Part shown: piece by piece, positions 55,125 through 55,291 of the stretch | Numbering within the stretch: position 1 is the stretch's first letter | Layout of the letters: the number at the start of each line of letters is the position of its first letter | Source: Bacteroidota bacterium | GTDB lineage: Bacteria > Bacteroidota > Bacteroidia > Chitinophagales > Chitinophagaceae | Assembly (NCBI GenBank): GCA_026391125.1 | Contig: JAPLEO010000123.1 | Coordinates: 1 to 55,291, forward strand | DNA length: 55,291 nt | Direction: 5' to 3' | Program-made: the position numbers and the translations under genes | The notes under the pieces: generated by a model | The model's database searches: none | Told to the model about the DNA's origin: nothing | What the model saw: the letters and a program-made list of their open reading frames with translations, nothing else

Positions 55125-55291
55125 TCACACCTTGTCGTTGCCTGCAACGAATGTCGGAATTGGAAAACCTGTGGTAACACATTGGGTAAAATGGTCTCTC
55201 TTCGGGTAATTGTCCGCAACAAGTTCGCCAGCCAGATATGGCATGAAAACATAGCTATTGCCAAGTAAATGTGTTTTCAAGCCATTCAAAA
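55125..55291 (-). CDS. Possible partial gene entering from the right edge
   Basis: A minus-strand frame stays open from the window edge to a TGA at 55125-55127 and encodes ~54 residues, including GNSYVFMPYLAGELVADNYP and TTGFPIPTFVAGNDKV. The composition is protein-like, and no domain was recognised. The plus strand is also open for part of the stretch, so chance cannot be excluded. The ~45 bases between this and the barrel gene stop show no terminator. Confidence 0.25.
   Translation of the reverse strand, partial: LNGLKTHLLGNSYVFMPYLAGELVADNYPKRDHFTQCVTTGFPIPTFVAGNDKV

Noticed and set aside
1..55291. CRISPR arrays, tRNA or rRNA genes, insertion sequences and phage genes
   Set aside because: No regularly spaced repeats, cloverleaf with CCA-type ends, transposase motif or integrase was found on reading both strands.

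Overview
The window looks like a chromosomal segment of a Bacteroidota bacterium, most likely family Chitinophagaceae (inference from gene content, no database search run). Supporting signs are a type IX secretion (T9SS) sorting domain, a GLPGLI-family protein, a DUF5977/DUF6443-type RHS locus, a carboxypeptidase-regulatory TonB-type outer-membrane protein, absent Shine-Dalgarno sequences, and -7 boxes of the Bacteroidota form TAnnTTTG. No tRNA, rRNA, CRISPR array, insertion sequence or integrase was recognised.

Layout. 1-5860 (minus strand): a large secreted Asp-box (BNR) propeller protein, then a small helical protein followed by a divergent EF-G-like GTPase. 5861-6176: a leader region with two strong inverted repeats, one followed by a U-tract. 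6177-16133 (plus): an AT-rich accessory island with a Sel1/T9SS protein, two very large RHS-type shell proteins separated by a small exported protein, a probable C-terminal toxin, its probable immunity gene, and an orphan RHS-core fragment. 16214-29784: a broken VOC-family gene, an L,D-transpeptidase-like protein, a UvrD/PcrA helicase, a GH5 glycosidase, an Nfu-type Fe-S scaffold, a GT-C-like membrane protein, PnuC-NadR, MtgA, a LysE-type exporter, a GH3-family ligase and a GT2 glycosyltransferase. 29892-43858: an inositol-monophosphatase-like enzyme, ThiL, an S41 protease, NagA, a nitrilase-family amidase, RecX, a single-domain response regulator, DnaN, a fatty acid hydroxylase, KdsB, a sugar porter with a GH32 fructosidase, a KdnB-like dehydrogenase and a short asparaginase. 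43861-50436 (minus): a hybrid histidine kinase, an OmpA lipoprotein, an acyltransferase/acyl-CoA ligase pair and a NarL-type response regulator. 50437-55080: a regulatory intergenic region carrying repeated TAGGG boxes, then a small exported two-cysteine peptide, a GLPGLI protein and a TonB-receptor-like barrel.

How genes work together. PnuC and NadR form a nicotinamide riboside uptake and activation unit. KdsB with KdnB suggests lipopolysaccharide carrying 8-amino-Kdo. The MFS porter with GH32 suggests fructan or sucrose use. The acyltransferase with the AMP ligase suggests lipid assembly. The two parts most likely to hold something undescribed are the split RHS locus with its toxin/immunity end and orphan core (6177-16133), and the peptide/GLPGLI/TonB cluster next to a response regulator with several similar operator-like boxes (49750-55080).
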